Shown: one piece after another, positions 1-6,655 of the stretch
Layout of the letters: each line of letters opens with the position of its first letter
How positions within the stretch are numbered: the first letter of the stretch is position 1
NCBI GenBank assembly: GCA_947072805.1
Contig: CAMTJK010000082.1
Span: forward strand, 1-12,210
DNA length: 12,210 bases
Reading direction: 5' to 3'
From: an uncultured Prevotella sp.
GTDB taxonomy: Bacteria; Bacteroidota; Bacteroidia; Bacteroidales; Bacteroidaceae
Translations under genes and position numbers: made by a program
Notes under the pieces: model-generated
Database searches by the model: none
What the model saw: only the letters and a program-made list of their open reading frames with translations
Told to the model about the DNA's origin: nothing

Positions 1-98
1 GTTAAATTCGACCAAATATCTTTACAAATTAACTTTCATTAAGTGCAGTTACGCATGGGTAAATCCGATAACCTGTCTGTGATTAAAGGACACATATA

Positions 99-131
99 TT
101 TGTTAGAAATAAAGTTATTTTTATACCTTTG
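99..131 (+). promoter_or_regulatory. Promoter of the dipeptidase gene (Bacteroides-type)
   Basis: A TTTG box (99-102) and a TACCTTTG box (124-131) are separated by 21 nt. This matches the Bacteroidota -33/-7 consensus TTTG and TAnnTTTG. Transcription would start roughly at 137-140, giving a leader of about 30 nt before the ATG at 171. The -7 box overlaps the in-frame TTG at 129, which argues against that codon being the start. Confidence 0.75.
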
Positions 132-170
132 CAGAGGAAGAAAGAATACAAACCCAAAACATTACTTATC

Positions 171-938
171 ATGAAAAGAATAAAATCGCTCGCTCTCATA
201 GCTGCAGCCGTGGTTCTGGCGCTTGTTGCCGCATCGTGCAGCGACAACAGCAACAACGAGAAGCAGCTAAGTCCGGAGGAAGACGCCTCGGGATTCACAG
301 TACTCACCGACGTAGTGCCCGACGTAATACTGGAGATAAGGTATTACAGCACATACAACTTCATTGGCAGGCGCATACCCGGATACGAAGAACCAATAGC
401 CATACTGACGCGCGCAGCTGCCGACTCGCTGAAAAAAGTGAGCGACGACCTGATAGGACAGGGCTACCGACTGAAAATATTCGACGCATACCGCCCGCAA
501 AAGGCTGTAGACTACTTCATGGCGTGGGCAAAGGACCTGAACGACACGCTGATGAAGCCCTACTTCTATCCCGAACTGGAGAAGCAGGTGATTGTACCGC
601 AAGAATATGTGGCTGAAAAGTCGGGACACACACGCGGAAGCACAATAGATCTGACCCTCTTCGACATGAAAACCGAAAAGGAAGTGGACATGGGATGCAC
701 GTACGACTACTTCGGACTCGCCTCACACCCCGACGTACAGCCCGGGCAGGAGATAGGTGCCTACAAACCCATAAACAGCGAACAGTACAACAACCGCATG
801 ATTCTGCAGAAAGCCATGATGGCTCACGGCTTCAAACCATACGACTGCGAATGGTGGCACTTCACACTTGCCGACGAGCCTTATCCCGATACATACTTCA
901 CATTCCCGATAGCAAGGGCATCGATACCGGCAAACTGA
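171..938 (+). CDS. ddpX: Exported lipoprotein D-alanyl-D-alanine dipeptidase (VanX/DdpX family, peptidase M15D)
   Basis: Predicted zinc dipeptidase that hydrolyses D-Ala-D-Ala. The 255-aa protein starts at ATG 171; an upstream in-frame TTG (129) lies inside the promoter. Residues 1-22 form a lipoprotein signal peptide ending A-A-S before Cys23, so the mature enzyme should be membrane-anchored outside the cytoplasm. The catalytic set of the VanX family is intact: Arg108 in AYRPQKA, zinc ligands His153 and Asp160 in SGHTRGSTID, then general base Glu227 and zinc ligand His230 in EWWH. Cys176 and Cys226 could form a disulfide in the periplasm. VanX is about 200 aa; the extra length is the signal peptide and linker. 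No vanH, vanA or vanRS gene is nearby, so a role in peptidoglycan turnover or D-Ala recycling is more likely than glycopeptide resistance. That role is inference; the enzyme class is well supported. Confidence 0.93.
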   Translation: MKRIKSLALIAAAVVLALVAASCSDNSNNEKQLSPEEDASGFTVLTDVVPDVILEIRYYSTYNFIGRRIPGYEEPIAILTRAAADSLKKVSDDLIGQGYRLKIFDAYRPQKAVDYFMAWAKDLNDTLMKPYFYPELEKQVIVPQEYVAEKSGHTRGSTIDLTLFDMKTEKEVDMGCTYDYFGLASHPDVQPGQEIGAYKPINSEQYNNRMILQKAMMAHGFKPYDCEWWHFTLADEPYPDTYFTFPIARASIPAN

Positions 939-981
939 AGAAGCAAACACTCATACCAGCATGACGGCATCCGCAAAATTA

Positions 982-1012
982 TGCCTTCACTGCAACTCAC
1001 GCAGTGAAGGCA
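982..1012 (+). terminator. 12-bp perfect hairpin downstream of the dipeptidase gene
   Basis: TGCCTTCACTGC (982-993) and its exact complement GCAGTGAAGGCA (1001-1012) flank a 7-nt loop. It lies 43 nt after the dipeptidase stop. No T-run follows on the + strand. On the - strand the hairpin is followed by TAATTTT, a weak U-tract. It may be an RNA 3'-end stabiliser or a back-up terminator. Confidence 0.45.
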
Positions 1013-1053
1013 CGGGAGGCACGCTCACAGCCGGAAAGGATACGTATGAATAC

Positions 1054-1085
1054 AAAAAAAGGAGTTACCCTAAACGTAACTCCTT
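1054..1085 (-). terminator. Intrinsic terminator of the tRNA gene
   Basis: Read on the - strand, a perfect 10-bp stem (AAGGAGTTAC, loop of 7, GTAACTCCTT; + strand arms 1059-1068 and 1076-1085) runs into seven T residues (A7 on the + strand, 1054-1060). It starts 12 nt past the tRNA 3' end, as expected for a rho-independent terminator. Confidence 0.85.
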
Positions 1086-1096
1086 CTACTTCGATG

Positions 1097-1170
1097 TAGC
1101 GGGGGTGGGACCCGAACCCACGACCTCCGGATTATGAATCCGACGCTCTAACCAGCTGAGCTATCCCGCC
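1097..1170 (-). tRNA. tRNA with CAU anticodon, probably elongator tRNA-Met
   Basis: The 74-nt cloverleaf folds as a 7-bp acceptor, a D-arm with loop AGCTGGTTA, an anticodon stem TCGGA/TCCGG around loop TTCATAA, a 5-nt variable loop, a T-stem GTGGG/CCCAC, and discriminator A73. The anticodon is CAU. CCA is not encoded, as is usual in Bacteroidota. An initiator is unlikely because position 1:72 is a G-U pair rather than a mismatch and the anticodon stem lacks three G-C pairs. Ile2, with a lysidine-modified CAU, cannot be excluded by sequence alone. Two oddities are visible: an A-C mismatch at 7:66, and T-loop TTCGGGT with G rather than the near-universal A at position 58. It has its own promoter and terminator. 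Confidence 0.9.
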
Positions 1171-1192
1171 ATCAACGTTGCATTTGCGCGTG

Positions 1193-1223
1193 CAAAGGTA
1201 ACACAAAGTTTTTATTCCGCAAA
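1193..1223 (-). promoter_or_regulatory. Promoter of the tRNA gene
   Basis: On the - strand, TTTG (complement of 1220-1223) and TACCTTTG (complement of 1193-1200) are 19 nt apart, an excellent Bacteroides-type -33/-7 match. Transcription would start near 1185, about 15 nt before the mature tRNA 5' end at 1170. Confidence 0.8.
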
Positions 1224-1236
1224 ATTTTCATGCAAA

Positions 1237-1271
1237 TTTATTCACCATTACGAATAAAATTTGTATTTTTG
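1237..1271 (+). promoter_or_regulatory. Promoter of the START-like gene
   Basis: TATTTTTG (1264-1271) matches the TAnnTTTG -7 element. The -33 region holds only a weak TTTA (1237-1240). It is divergent from the tRNA promoter; the two cores are about 14-40 bp apart. The leader would be about 40 nt. Confidence 0.55.
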
Positions 1272-1315
1272 TTGCAGACAATGGTTTATTCACCCCTTTA
1301 ACGCCATCCTGAATT

Positions 1316-1714
1316 ATGGAAAAACGTAAAGTAACCATCGAATATCCTTTAGAGACCAAGTCGCCTGGAATAATATGGCAACTCATCAGCACGGCAGAAG
1401 GACTTCAGAAATGGATTGCAGACTACGTGAGCGAAGCAGACGGCAAAATGACCTTTACATGGGGAGAGGCATGGACCGAACAGGACACCAAGACCTCACA
1501 GCTCATTGCAAGGGAAAAGAACAGCCGGATAAGGATGAAATGGGAACACGACAACAACGATGCCACCTTCTGGGAAATGCGCATCGACAGGAGCGAACTT
1601 ACCGGACACCTTACTCTGACAATCACTGACTTCGCCGAAGACGAAGACAAAGACTATCTGCACGACCTGTGGAACGACAACCTGAGACGGCTGCACCTGA
1701 TAAGCGGTCTGTAA
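1316..1714 (+). CDS. START-like / AHSA1-type (SRPBCC fold) small protein
   Basis: A 132-aa, acidic, soluble protein with no signal peptide or membrane segment, so probably cytoplasmic. The N-terminal part (residues 5-50: a strand, then ISTAEGLQKWIADYV at 25-39, then GKMTFTWGEAW at 43-53) and the last helix (LWNDNLRRLHLISGL, 118-132) resemble the START-like/AHSA1 ligand-binding fold. Small proteins of this kind are common in Bacteroidota and carry no known enzymatic function. Most SRPBCC proteins bind a hydrophobic ligand or a partner protein in a central cavity; which applies here cannot be told. It has its own promoter and is separated from the downstream permease gene by 255 nt with a second promoter, so the two are neighbours but probably not one transcript. 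The ATG at 1316 is the only sensible start. Confidence 0.8.
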   Translation: MEKRKVTIEYPLETKSPGIIWQLISTAEGLQKWIADYVSEADGKMTFTWGEAWTEQDTKTSQLIAREKNSRIRMKWEHDNNDATFWEMRIDRSELTGHLTLTITDFAEDEDKDYLHDLWNDNLRRLHLISGL

Positions 1715-1907
1715 CAACAAAAAGGAACACCGACGGAACAGGGACGTTACACCTTATTATATATATAAGAGAGAGACAAACCGGCTTGCACGGGACAGCA
1801 AGTCGGACGGGCACGGCTACGGAAACAGCACTGACGCGACAGGAAAACCGGTACAAAGGCATGACAGACTTTGGTAACCTACAAATGGAAAAAAAACAAA
1901 AAAAGTA

Positions 1908-1937
1908 TCGTGCTATAACATTTTTATACTAATTTTG
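1908..1937 (+). promoter_or_regulatory. Promoter of the LptF/G-ribBA-aminotransferase transcript
   Basis: TAATTTTG (1930-1937) matches the -7 consensus. The -33 region has only a weak TCGTG (1908-1912). The leader would be about 25 nt. The upstream part of this intergenic stretch (1715-1907) holds a 12-bp AT palindrome at 1757-1768 and no gene I can support. Confidence 0.55.
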
Positions 1938-1969
1938 CAGACCGACAGGCGTCAAGCGTCTCGACAAGT

Positions 1970-3880
1970 ATGAGCTTTCGCATAAAGAAATTAGATATAT
2001 TCATCGCAAAACAGTTCGGTTTACTGTTTGTCGGCACATTCTTCATATGTCAGTTTGTGCTGATGATGCAGTTTCTTTGGCGCTACGTAGACGAACTTAT
2101 AGGCAAGGGCCTGTCAATGGATGTGCTTGCACAATTCTTCTGGTACATGGGACTGATGCTCGTACCGCAAGCACTGCCGCTGGCAATACTGCTGTCATCA
2201 CTCATCTCATTCGGAAACCTCGGCGAAAGCTCAGAGCTGACAGCCATCAAGGCCGCAGGAATATCGCTGATGCAGGCTTTCAAGCCACTGATATTCCTCG
2301 TAATACTCATCACCTTTGGCTCCTTCTACTTCCAAAACGTGGTAGGCCCCGACGCATACACCTCCTTCAAACGACTTCTCGTGTCAATGAAGCAGAAAAG
2401 CCCCGAACTGGAAATACCCGAAGGCATATTCTACGACGGCATACCGGGCACTAACCTCTATGTGCAAAGGAAAGACATGAACACAGGTATGCTCTACGGC
2501 GTAATGATATACCGCATGAACGGAGGCTATGAGGATGCCGCCATAATACTCGCCGACTCAGGCATGCTGCAGTCTACAGCAGAAAAGAAACACCTGCTGA
2601 TGACACTGTACAGCGGAGAATGGTTTGAAAACATGCGCTCGCAAGACCTGGCAGGAAGCGCAAGCGTGCCATACCGACGCGAAACATTCTCGACAAAACG
2701 CATAGTGCTCGACTTTGACGGAGGTTTCAACATGGCCGACATGGCGGGAGCGTCGGCAAGTGCGCAATCGAAAAGCATGAGCAAAATAAAGCACGACCTC
2801 GACTCGATAAGAGAATTTAACGACAGCGTGGGAAGAGTGTACTACGAGGAAGCGAAAAGAAGCAACTTCTATCTGCCACAACTCGGAAGCGAAGATTCAA
2901 TAAAGCTCGCCAAAGCCAGAGAGAAAGAGACGATGGCAAACATTGATTCGGCTTATGGAAAGCTAAGCTCCGAAACGAAACTCACCGTGCTGAGAGAGGC
3001 GCTGGGGACGGTACGAATGCGCACAACCGAGCTTGAAATGAAAGGAAACTACACCGCCGACCTGCACAAAGAAGACCGATCGCACCAGATAGAAGCGTTC
3101 AACAAGATTACACTGTCGCTGTCGTGCATAATATTCTTCTTCATAGGAGCACCACTGGGAGCCATAATCCGCAAGGGAGGACTGGGCGTTCCGGTAATAA
3201 TATCGGTGCTCGTATTCATCATCTACTACATATTCGAAAACTCGGGAATGCGTATGGCACGCGCCGACAACTGGACCGTATGGTTCGGAAAGTGGATATC
3301 GACGGCTGTACTCGCACCGGTGGCAATATTCTTCACATACAAAGCCAACAACGACTCGGTGGTGTTCAACACGGATGTATACGTAAACATACTGCGAACC
3401 GCACTCGGACTGCGCTCCAAACGACACGTGTACGTGAAAGAGGTAATAATAAACGACCCGAAATATACCGACGACGCCGCCATACTCGAACGCATCAGCC
3501 ACATGATAACAGCATACTCGCAGGAACATAACCTGCTGAGGGCACCTAATCCGATAAAGGTGTTCTTCAGAGAGGGCGACGACACACAGATAAGAGACAT
3601 CAACGAGGAACTGGAAACGGTGATAGAAGACCTGTCGAACTCAAGAGACAAGGTGATAATAAACGAACTGAACAACTATCCCATGATGGCAACACACGCT
3701 CACACCCGACCGTTCAAACGCCGATGGCTCAACATAATAACCGGACTGACCCTGCCCGTGGGACTGTTCTTCTATCTGCGCATGTGCCGCTTCCGCCTGC
3801 GACTGATGCGCGACCTGAAGGCAGTAAGACGAGCAAACAGCGCCATAACAGAAAGAATAAGAAACATGGAGAACGCATGA
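1970..3880 (+). CDS. LptF/LptG-family (YjgP/YjgQ) permease with extended C-terminus
   Basis: Inner-membrane component of lipopolysaccharide export; in characterised bacteria LptF and LptG with the ATPase LptB extract LPS and pass it to LptC. The protein has 636 residues against about 360 in E. coli. Three N-terminal membrane segments (about 12-36, 56-80, 104-124) precede a periplasmic beta-rich domain (130-260) followed by a predicted helical insert (about 265-375). Segments 4-6 follow (381-400, 407-424, 443-458). The family's FGxLGEssEltAikAaGIS-like coupling region is clear at 81-99. Beyond the family core lies a hydrophilic region (460-584), a further hydrophobic segment (585-603) and a very basic tail (604-636, Arg-rich). 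The protein could be LptF or LptG; the sequence alone does not decide. No second copy is in the window. It is 57 nt upstream of ribBA and probably co-transcribed with it. Confidence 0.9.
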   Translation: MSFRIKKLDIFIAKQFGLLFVGTFFICQFVLMMQFLWRYVDELIGKGLSMDVLAQFFWYMGLMLVPQALPLAILLSSLISFGNLGESSELTAIKAAGISLMQAFKPLIFLVILITFGSFYFQNVVGPDAYTSFKRLLVSMKQKSPELEIPEGIFYDGIPGTNLYVQRKDMNTGMLYGVMIYRMNGGYEDAAIILADSGMLQSTAEKKHLLMTLYSGEWFENMRSQDLAGSASVPYRRETFSTKRIVLDFDGGFNMADMAGASASAQSKSMSKIKHDLDSIREFNDSVGRVYYEEAKRSNFYLPQLGSEDSIKLAKAREKETMANIDSAYGKLSSETKLTVLREALGTVRMRTTELEMKGNYTADLHKEDRSHQIEAFNKITLSLSCIIFFFIGAPLGAIIRKGGLGVPVIISVLVFIIYYIFENSGMRMARADNWTVWFGKWISTAVLAPVAIFFTYKANNDSVVFNTDVYVNILRTALGLRSKRHVYVKEVIINDPKYTDDAAILERISHMITAYSQEHNLLRAPNPIKVFFREGDDTQIRDINEELETVIEDLSNSRDKVIINELNNYPMMATHAHTRPFKRRWLNIITGLTLPVGLFFYLRMCRFRLRLMRDLKAVRRANSAITERIRNMENA

Positions 3881-3937
3881 CGCTCAACGAAACGTTCATA
3901 CCATAATATATAATAAGGATAAAACAAGAAACGACAT

Positions 3938-5146
3938 ATGCCAGAAGTAAAACTTAGCAAAATAGAAGATGCCATCGCCGATTTTAAAGAGGGCAAATTC
4001 GTAATTGTAGTAGACGACGAAGATCGCGAAAACGAAGGCGACCTCATCATCGCCGCCGAAATGATTACACCGGAGAAGGTGAATTTCATGCTGAAAAACG
4101 CACGCGGAGTGCTCTGCGCACCCATCACCCTCTCACGCTGCGCAGAACTCGACCTGCCACGACAGGTGGAAAACAACACATCCGTGCTCGGCACACCGTT
4201 TACCGTGACCATAGACAAACTGGAAGGATGTACAACCGGCGTTTCGGCACACGACCGCGCAGAAACGATAAAGGCTCTTGCCGACCCCACATCGACACCA
4301 CAGACTTTCGGACGGCCAGGACACATAAATCCGCTATACGCACAAGACAACGGCGTACTGAGACGCAGCGGACACACCGAAGCAAGCATAGACCTGTGCA
4401 GAATGGCAGGACTGTATCCCGCAGCGGCACTCATGGAGATAATGAACGACGACGGAACAATGGCAAGACTGCCGCAACTGCACGAAATGGCGGTAAAACA
4501 CGATCTGAAAATAATTAGCATCAAGGACATGATAGCCTACCGCCTGAAACAGGAATCGCTGATTGAAGTGGGAAACAAAGTGGACATGCCGACAAAATAC
4601 GGACACTTCAAACTCATACCATTCCGACAGATAAGCAACGGACTGGAGCACATGGCTCTCATAAAAGGCGAATGGACCGAAGACGAACCTGTAATGGTGA
4701 GGGTTCACTCCTCATGCGCCACAGGAGACATTCTCGGCAGCAAAAGATGCGACTGCGGAGAACAACTGCACAAGGCCATGGAAATGATAGAAAAGGAAGG
4801 AAAAGGCGTCATAATATACATGCAGCAGGAAGGACGCGGCATCGGACTGATGAACAAGATAGCCGCATACAAACTGCAAGAGGAAGGCTACGACACCGTA
4901 GACGCCAACATCCACCTGGGATTCAAACCCGACGAACGCGACTACGGATGCGGTGCACAGATGCTCATGAAGCTCGGAATACACAAAATGAGGCTCATCA
5001 CAAACAATCCCGTAAAACGCGTGGGCCTGGAGGCTTACGGCATAGAGATAGTGGAGAATATCCCTATCGAAGTGACGCCAAACGAATACGACTACAAGTA
5101 TCTGCAAACAAAAAAAGACCGCATGGGGCACACACTGCACCTGTAA
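3938..5146 (+). CDS. ribBA: Bifunctional 3,4-dihydroxy-2-butanone-4-phosphate synthase / GTP cyclohydrolase II
   Basis: A cytoplasmic enzyme that makes both riboflavin precursors. The N-terminal half (about 1-205) converts ribulose 5-phosphate to dihydroxybutanone phosphate; it shows the metal-binding loop DDEDRENEGD (26-35), RPGHINPL (126-133) and GHTEASIDL (145-153), whose His146 is the second metal ligand. The C-terminal half (about 210-402) opens the GTP ring; its zinc site is Cys260, Cys271 and Cys273 in HSSCATGDILGSKRCDCGEQL-like order, with EGRGIGL (298-304), DERDYGCGAQML (332-343) and LITNNPVKR (353-361). Length 402 aa is normal for the fused enzyme. Both active sites look complete, so both activities are expected. 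No FMN riboswitch is seen in the 57-nt leader, so expression probably follows the permease promoter. The ATG at 3938 follows an A-rich leader without a Shine-Dalgarno sequence. Confidence 0.97.
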   Translation: MPEVKLSKIEDAIADFKEGKFVIVVDDEDRENEGDLIIAAEMITPEKVNFMLKNARGVLCAPITLSRCAELDLPRQVENNTSVLGTPFTVTIDKLEGCTTGVSAHDRAETIKALADPTSTPQTFGRPGHINPLYAQDNGVLRRSGHTEASIDLCRMAGLYPAAALMEIMNDDGTMARLPQLHEMAVKHDLKIISIKDMIAYRLKQESLIEVGNKVDMPTKYGHFKLIPFRQISNGLEHMALIKGEWTEDEPVMVRVHSSCATGDILGSKRCDCGEQLHKAMEMIEKEGKGVIIYMQQEGRGIGLMNKIAAYKLQEEGYDTVDANIHLGFKPDERDYGCGAQMLMKLGIHKMRLITNNPVKRVGLEAYGIEIVENIPIEVTPNEYDYKYLQTKKDRMGHTLHL

Positions 5147-5266
5147 AACGGCAAAGAATAGTCTAACAAGAAAACAAATACTACAATAAAGAAATAAAAA
5201 ACAACCGGAATCAAGAAATAAAACACCGGGATTTTGAGTTATAACAATACAACCAACAATACGAAT

Positions 5267-6460
5267 ATGGCACAATTATCTGACCGTCTGCAAAGACTTG
5301 CCCCATCTGCCACCCTGGCGATGTCTCAAAAAAGTTCGGAAATGAAAGCACAAGGCATCGATGTGATAAACATGAGCGTCGGCGAACCGGACTTCAACAC
5401 GCCCGACCACATAAAGGTAGCGGCGAAAAAAGCCGTAGATGACAACTACTCACGCTATTCACCCGTGCCGGGATATGCCGATCTGCGCAAAGCCATAGCC
5501 GAAAAACTGAAGAAAGAAAACGGACTGGACTACACTACAAACGAAATTCTCGTGTCGAACGGAGCTAAACAAAGCGTATGCAACACCGTAATGGCTCTCG
5601 TCAATGACGGAGACGAGGTGATAATACCCGCTCCCTACTGGGTTTCATATCCGCAAATGGTGAAACTTGCCGGCGGAAACCCTGTAATCGTTGAAGCAGG
5701 CTTCGACCAGAACTTCAAGATGACACCCGAACAACTCGAAGCTGCCATCACACCGAAAACAAGACTGCTCATTCTCTGCTCGCCAAGCAACCCTACAGGC
5801 AGCGTATATTCTAAAGAAGAACTGAAAGGTCTCGCCGAAGTAATAAAGAAACACGACGACCTGTTTGTTCTCGCCGACGAAATATACGAACACATCAACT
5901 ACGTGGGACGACACGAAAGCATCGCACAGTTTGACGGAATGAAAGAACGCTCCATCATCGTAAACGGAGTGTCGAAAGCCTACGCCATGACCGGATGGAG
6001 AATAGGATATATCGCCGCACCCGAATGGATTGTAAAAGGATGCAACAAACTGCAAGGACAATACACCAGCGGTCCATGCTCCGTAAGCCAAAAGGCTGCC
6101 GAAATTGCATATACAGCAAGCCAAGATTGTGTTGAAGAGATGCGCAAAGCCTTCGAACGCCGACGCGACCTCATAGTAAAACTCGCCAAAGACATACCGG
6201 GACTGGAAGTGAACGTACCAGAAGGGGCTTTCTACCTGTTCCCTAAATGCAGCAGCTTCTACGGCAAGAGCGACGGAGAAACAACAATATCCAACTCAAG
6301 CGACCTCGCAATGTATCTGCTCGAAAAAGGACATGTGGCAACCGTCGGCGGCGATGCCTTCGGCGATGCAGAATGCTTCAGAATGAGTTACGCCACAAGC
6401 GACGAAAACATCATTGAAGCGATGAAGAGAATAAAGGAAACTTTGGCAAAATTGAAATAA
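5267..6460 (+). CDS. aspC: Class I PLP-dependent aminotransferase, aspartate aminotransferase type
   Basis: Transfers an amino group between aspartate (or a related amino acid) and 2-oxoglutarate in the cytoplasm. The 397-aa protein is typical in length for fold-type I, subgroup Ib. Visible motifs are Gly39-Glu40-Pro41-Asp42 near the N-terminus, Tyr124-Trp125, Asn175-Pro-Thr-Gly, Asp204-Glu-Ile-Tyr207, the PLP Schiff-base Lys237 in SKAYAMTGWRIGY, and the substrate carboxylate Arg372 in FRMSYA. Lys101 in SNGAKQS aligns with the lysine that binds the side-chain carboxylate in Thermus-type aspartate aminotransferases, which favours an acidic substrate; prephenate amination is an alternative. The start is taken as ATG 5267. 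An in-frame TTG at 5234 would add 11 Asn/Thr-rich residues unlike the family. No promoter is seen in the 120-nt A-rich gap after ribBA, so read-through from ribBA is likely. Confidence 0.93.
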   Translation: MAQLSDRLQRLAPSATLAMSQKSSEMKAQGIDVINMSVGEPDFNTPDHIKVAAKKAVDDNYSRYSPVPGYADLRKAIAEKLKKENGLDYTTNEILVSNGAKQSVCNTVMALVNDGDEVIIPAPYWVSYPQMVKLAGGNPVIVEAGFDQNFKMTPEQLEAAITPKTRLLILCSPSNPTGSVYSKEELKGLAEVIKKHDDLFVLADEIYEHINYVGRHESIAQFDGMKERSIIVNGVSKAYAMTGWRIGYIAAPEWIVKGCNKLQGQYTSGPCSVSQKAAEIAYTASQDCVEEMRKAFERRRDLIVKLAKDIPGLEVNVPEGAFYLFPKCSSFYGKSDGETTISNSSDLAMYLLEKGHVATVGGDAFGDAECFRMSYATSDENIIEAMKRIKETLAKLK

Positions 6461-6524
6461 CATGTAATCACCACTGCAATCGACAGAAATTGTATGTTAC
6501 GGCAAGTTAAAAGATATTAATACA

Positions 6525-6555
6525 TCTGTTTGTCCGCTTTATTTTGCTACCTTTG
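6525..6555 (+). promoter_or_regulatory. Promoter of the exbB-exbD-exbD-tonB operon
   Basis: TACCTTTG (6548-6555) is a perfect -7 element. TCTG (6525-6528) lies 19 nt upstream as a 3-of-4 match to the -33 box; an exact TTTG (6529-6532) is also present but only 15 nt away. Transcription should begin near 6562, giving a leader of about 95 nt, longer than for the other genes here. The leader holds a short hairpin (ACGGT 6573-6577 with ACCGT 6587-6591) and then an A/T-rich stretch before the ATG. It is the only promoter recognised for the six genes that follow. Confidence 0.65.
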
Positions 6556-6655
6556 CCGTTAGATGTGGAAACACGGTGGGGAAAATACCGTAAATAAAAA
6601 GACTTAAGATTATTCAAACTTAAATTTATAAATAACTAAAATTCAAAATCAAATT

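Noticed and set aside
129..170. TTG start giving a 14-residue longer dipeptidase
   Set aside because: The codon overlaps the promoter -7 box, and the extension would place charged residues before a good lipoprotein signal peptide.
171..938. Glycopeptide resistance gene
   Set aside because: The catalytic family fits VanX, but there are no vanH, vanA or regulator genes, and the protein is exported.
1757..1768. TTATATATATAA palindrome as an operator
   Set aside because: A short AT-only palindrome in A/T-rich intergenic DNA is expected by chance, and no regulator gene is near it. It is noted only as part of the gap.
1669..1932. Open frame of 87 codons on the + strand across the gap before the permease
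   Set aside because: It begins inside the START-like gene, runs through the permease promoter region, and encodes a Thr/Arg-rich chain with no motif or ribosome binding site.
2963..3529. Open frame of 188 codons on the - strand
   Set aside because: Antisense to the permease; Tyr/His/Val-rich translation without any recognisable motif.
3881..3937. Possible FMN riboswitch before ribBA
   Set aside because: The 57-nt gap is too short and A/T-rich to hold the conserved multi-helix RFN element.
3772..4530. Open frame of 252 codons on the - strand
   Set aside because: It lies opposite the end of the permease gene and the first half of ribBA, crosses the gap between them, and its Ser/Arg-rich translation shows no domain. 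RibBA is certain there.
5234..5266. TTG start giving an 11-residue longer aminotransferase
   Set aside because: The added Asn/Thr-rich residues do not resemble the family, and the ATG at 5267 gives the usual N-terminus.
6459..6499. TAACAT...ATGTTA as a terminator of the aminotransferase gene
   Set aside because: Six A/T-rich pairs around a 30-nt loop with no T-run would be unstable. No convincing terminator was found there.
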